Origin: Porticoccus sp038143955
Lineage (GTDB): Bacteria > Pseudomonadota > Gammaproteobacteria > Pseudomonadales > Porticoccaceae
Length of the DNA stretch: 64,000 nucleotides
Assembly: GCA_038143955.1 (NCBI GenBank)
Contig: JAYQMT010000005.1
Span: forward strand, 62,001 to 126,000
Reading direction: 5' to 3'
Part shown: one piece after another, positions 62,058 through 64,000 of the stretch
Position numbering within the stretch: position 1 is the first letter of the stretch
Layout of the letters: each line of letters begins with the position of its first letter
The notes under the pieces: generated by a model
Seen by the model: only the letters and a program-made list of their open reading frames with translations
Told to the model about the DNA's origin: nothing
The model's database searches: none
Translations under genes and position numbers: made by a program

Positions 62058-63027
62058 TCATGACCTACCATTTTTTTTGCATATTCGATAGCAGTTACAA
62101 GACTTCCAATATTGCCCATATTCGTTCCAGCCAATTCAAGAGCTGTGCCATGATCTACAGATGTTCGTATGATTGGCAACCCGAGAGTTACATTTACTGC
62201 ATTGCCGAAGCCTTTATATTTTATCACTGGAAGCCCTTGGTCATGATACATCGCCAAAATTGCATCACAGTTATTCAGGTATTTAGGTGTAAAAATAGTA
62301 TCAGCTGGCAATGGTCCTTCAAGCAAAACCCCTTCACTTCTTAGCTCATTCAAGCAAGGCTTGATAATATCTATTTCCTCCATACCTAAGTAACCATCTT
62401 CACCTGCATGGGGATTCAGCCCACAAACTAATATTTTAGGGCGTCTAATACCGAATCTGTTCTTAAGATCACTATTAAGAATACAAATGGTTTCTTTTAA
62501 CGAATCTTTTGTAATATGTCTTGGTACTTCAGATAGAGGCATATGTGTCGTCACAAGCGCTACCTTGAGATCCTTTGTGGCAAGCATCATCACAACTTTT
62601 TTTGTAGAGGTTTTATCTGCCAAAAATTCAGTATGACCTGTAAATTTTACACCTGAAGAATTTATAATACCTTTATGGATCGGACCTGTTACAAGCGCTT
62701 GGCAGTATTTTTTTTTTGACAGTCAGTAATTGCTGCAGAAAGTGTCTCCAATACATACCCAGAATTATCCGAATTTAAGATACCCGGAATAACTGGAGAT
62801 TTTAAATTAATAGGTTTAACTGATAGCTCAAATTTTCCTGAGGCTGCGGGCTTAGATTGATCATATAATCTAATTTTTAGCGGTAGACCTAAATCTTTGG
62901 CCCTCGATATCAAAAGTGTTGGATCAGCGTAAACTACCAATTCAAAATCAAGTGGTTCTTGTGAAAGCTGTATCAGTAAATCTGGTCCTATACCAGATGG
63001 CTCTCCTGGAGTAACGGCTATTCTCAT
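62058..63027 (-). CDS. pdxA: 4-hydroxythreonine-4-phosphate dehydrogenase PdxA, two indels
   Basis: About 323 aa when corrected, from the ATG at 63027 (MRIAVTPGEPSGIGPDLLIQ) that overlaps the surA stop. It performs the NAD-dependent oxidation step of PLP synthesis. Metal ligands His are in FTGHTEFLAD, GLNPHAGEDGYLG and AMYHDQGLPVIKY. The T10 run 62708-62717 (A10 in coding sense) breaks the frame; A11 gives KKKYCQALVTGPIHKG. The end depends on the A8 run 62071-62078. As read it continues into rsmA. With nine A residues it ends at 62058 (AKKNGRS), giving a typical length. Confidence 0.88.
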
Positions 63028-64000
63028 CACAATTTAATATCTATAAAAGCCTCGTCTCGTATCTCTTTTAGCCAGATTTCTAGTTCCTCTTTGAACCTTT
63101 TCTGTTTTAGAGTATTTCTTGCTTGAGAGCGCTTAATATCATCACTAAAATCTTGCTCTCGGCGCTCTATTACCTGCAATATATGCCAACCATAGGTAGT
63201 CTCAAAAGCCTCACTGACGTCACCTATACTTACAGCAGCCATTATCTCCTCAAATTTAGGCTGGAATTGCCCTGGAACTGACCAACCAAGAGAGCCGCCT
63301 GATAATGATGTACCAATATCCTCAGAATACAATTTAGCGCTTGCAGTAAATTTTTCTCCATTTAATATCTTATCCCTAATTTTCTTTATCGCTTCCAGTG
63401 TCTGATTTTTATCTCTTACTTCGTTTGGAATCAATAAAATATGCCGCACATTATGCTGCTGAACCAAATTTTCTGAAATCCCACCTCTTCGGTTATAGAG
63501 CTTGAGTATATGAAATCCAGCATCACTTTTAATTGGTTCGGTGATTTGACCTGGAGATATATTTTCAATTGCTTGCAAAAAAATTTCAGGTAGTTGCTCC
63601 GCTTTTTTCCAACCCATATCACCACCTTTTTTAGCCTCTCTTCCTTTTGATTTGGCAATGGCCATGGCTTTGAAGTCTTGATTATTTTTTATTTGAAAAT
63701 AAATATCTAGAATCGCCTCTTTAACTCTGGATGTTGCTTCCTCAGAACTATTAGATGAAATAGGTAGCATAATATGTCCCAGGTTTACATCAGGCATTGC
63801 CCAGGAGCGACCTGCTTCAGTATTGAGAAAATTATCTATAGCTTGTTCGCTGATAGACACTCTTTTATTCATATTTCCTTCTTGAACACGGCTAATTAGC
63901 AGTTGCTCCCTTACTTTTTGTCGGAAAACTGATGGGCTTATCCCACTCCTTTGTGCATCATCTAAAAGATCTTGTAAAGTTTTACCTTGGCGTTGCGCAG
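63027..64000 (-). CDS. surA: Periplasmic chaperone / peptidyl-prolyl isomerase SurA, C-terminal part (cut by window end)
   Basis: At least 323 codons, open to the window edge, with no start in the window. The upstream part (AQRQGKTLQDLLDDAQRSG, then FRQKVREQLLISRVQEGN) is the end of the SurA N-terminal chaperone domain. Two parvulin domains follow: VNLGHIMLPISS to DAGFHILKLYNRR, and HNVRHILLIPNE to YGWHILQVIERRE. SurA escorts outer-membrane beta-barrels to BAM. The order surA-pdxA-rsmA-apaG-apaH is the standard gammaproteobacterial cluster, and lptD is expected just upstream. The signal peptide is outside the window. Confidence 0.93.
   Translation of the reverse strand, partial: AQRQGKTLQDLLDDAQRSGISPSVFRQKVREQLLISRVQEGNMNKRVSISEQAIDNFLNTEAGRSWAMPDVNLGHIMLPISSNSSEEATSRVKEAILDIYFQIKNNQDFKAMAIAKSKGREAKKGGDMGWKKAEQLPEIFLQAIENISPGQITEPIKSDAGFHILKLYNRRGGISENLVQQHNVRHILLIPNEVRDKNQTLEAIKKIRDKILNGEKFTASAKLYSEDIGTSLSGGSLGWSVPGQFQPKFEEIMAAVSIGDVSEAFETTYGWHILQVIERREQDFSDDIKRSQARNTLKQKRFKEELEIWLKEIRDEAFIDIKL

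Overview
The window is a contiguous stretch of a gammaproteobacterial chromosome that is AT-rich outside the rRNA genes (judged by eye). The evidence is the 16S sequence, the partial 6S RNA, and gene order. The run argC, bactofilin, erpA, anmK, M23 peptidase, tyrS, rRNA operon, birA, coaX follows the Pseudomonas arrangement. The tRNA-Thr, Tyr, Gly, Thr, tuf, tRNA-Trp, secE, nusG run follows the general gammaproteobacterial one. I cannot name the genus. Nearly everything is housekeeping: no phage, transposon, integron, CRISPR array, toxin-antitoxin or defence island is visible.

Layout. 1-5280: 6S RNA (partial), zapA and a small coiled-coil gene on the minus strand, then ygfB, pepP, ubiH and ubiI on the plus strand. 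5419-6070: an isolated gcvH and an unrecognised reading frame without a start codon. 6122-9057 (minus): the heme genes hemB, hemL and hemJ. 9143-11125 (plus): argC, a bactofilin and erpA. 11144-13680 (minus): anmK and an M23 murein endopeptidase. 13852-15162: tyrS. 15411-20877: a complete rRNA operon with P1-type promoter, boxA, 16S, tRNA-Ile, tRNA-Ala, 23S, 5S and terminator. 20967-23472: a TSUP exporter, birA and coaX. 23576-25666: tRNA and tuf cluster. 25736-37636: secE, nusG, rplKAJL and rpoBC. 37674-40947: rpsL, rpsG and fusA. 40997-43089 (minus): a second EF-G gene lying where tufA often sits. 43460-57234: S10, spc and alpha ribosomal protein operons through rplQ. 57247-60033 (minus): a degenerate membrane histidine kinase and an AtoE-type transporter. 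60098-64000 (minus): apaH, apaG, rsmA, pdxA and surA (cut by the window end).

The most striking property is that about 33 small indels and three in-frame stop codons interrupt otherwise well conserved genes. The affected genes include rpoB, rpoC, rpoA, secY and nine ribosomal protein genes. Almost all are 1-nt losses in short homopolymers, and all restore to normal family lengths when corrected. Since these genes are essential and rRNA and tRNA genes look intact, I read most of them as sequence error. I annotate the genes at full corrected extent and give each site. The 60-61.3 kb apaHG segment is unusually dense in indels, and the long runs in secY, pdxA and rplF deserve separate thought.

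Functionally the window supplies core transcription (RNA polymerase, NusG, 6S RNA), translation (rRNA, tRNAs, most 30S/50S proteins, EF-Tu, two EF-Gs, TyrRS, RsmA), secretion (SecY, SecE, SurA), heme, ubiquinone, arginine, PLP, CoA and biotin-linked steps, Fe-S delivery and cell-wall turnover. I do not see a convincing novel multi-gene system. The best leads are the displaced fusA2, the pseudokinase-like histidine kinase beside atoE, and the unrecognised frame after gcvH.
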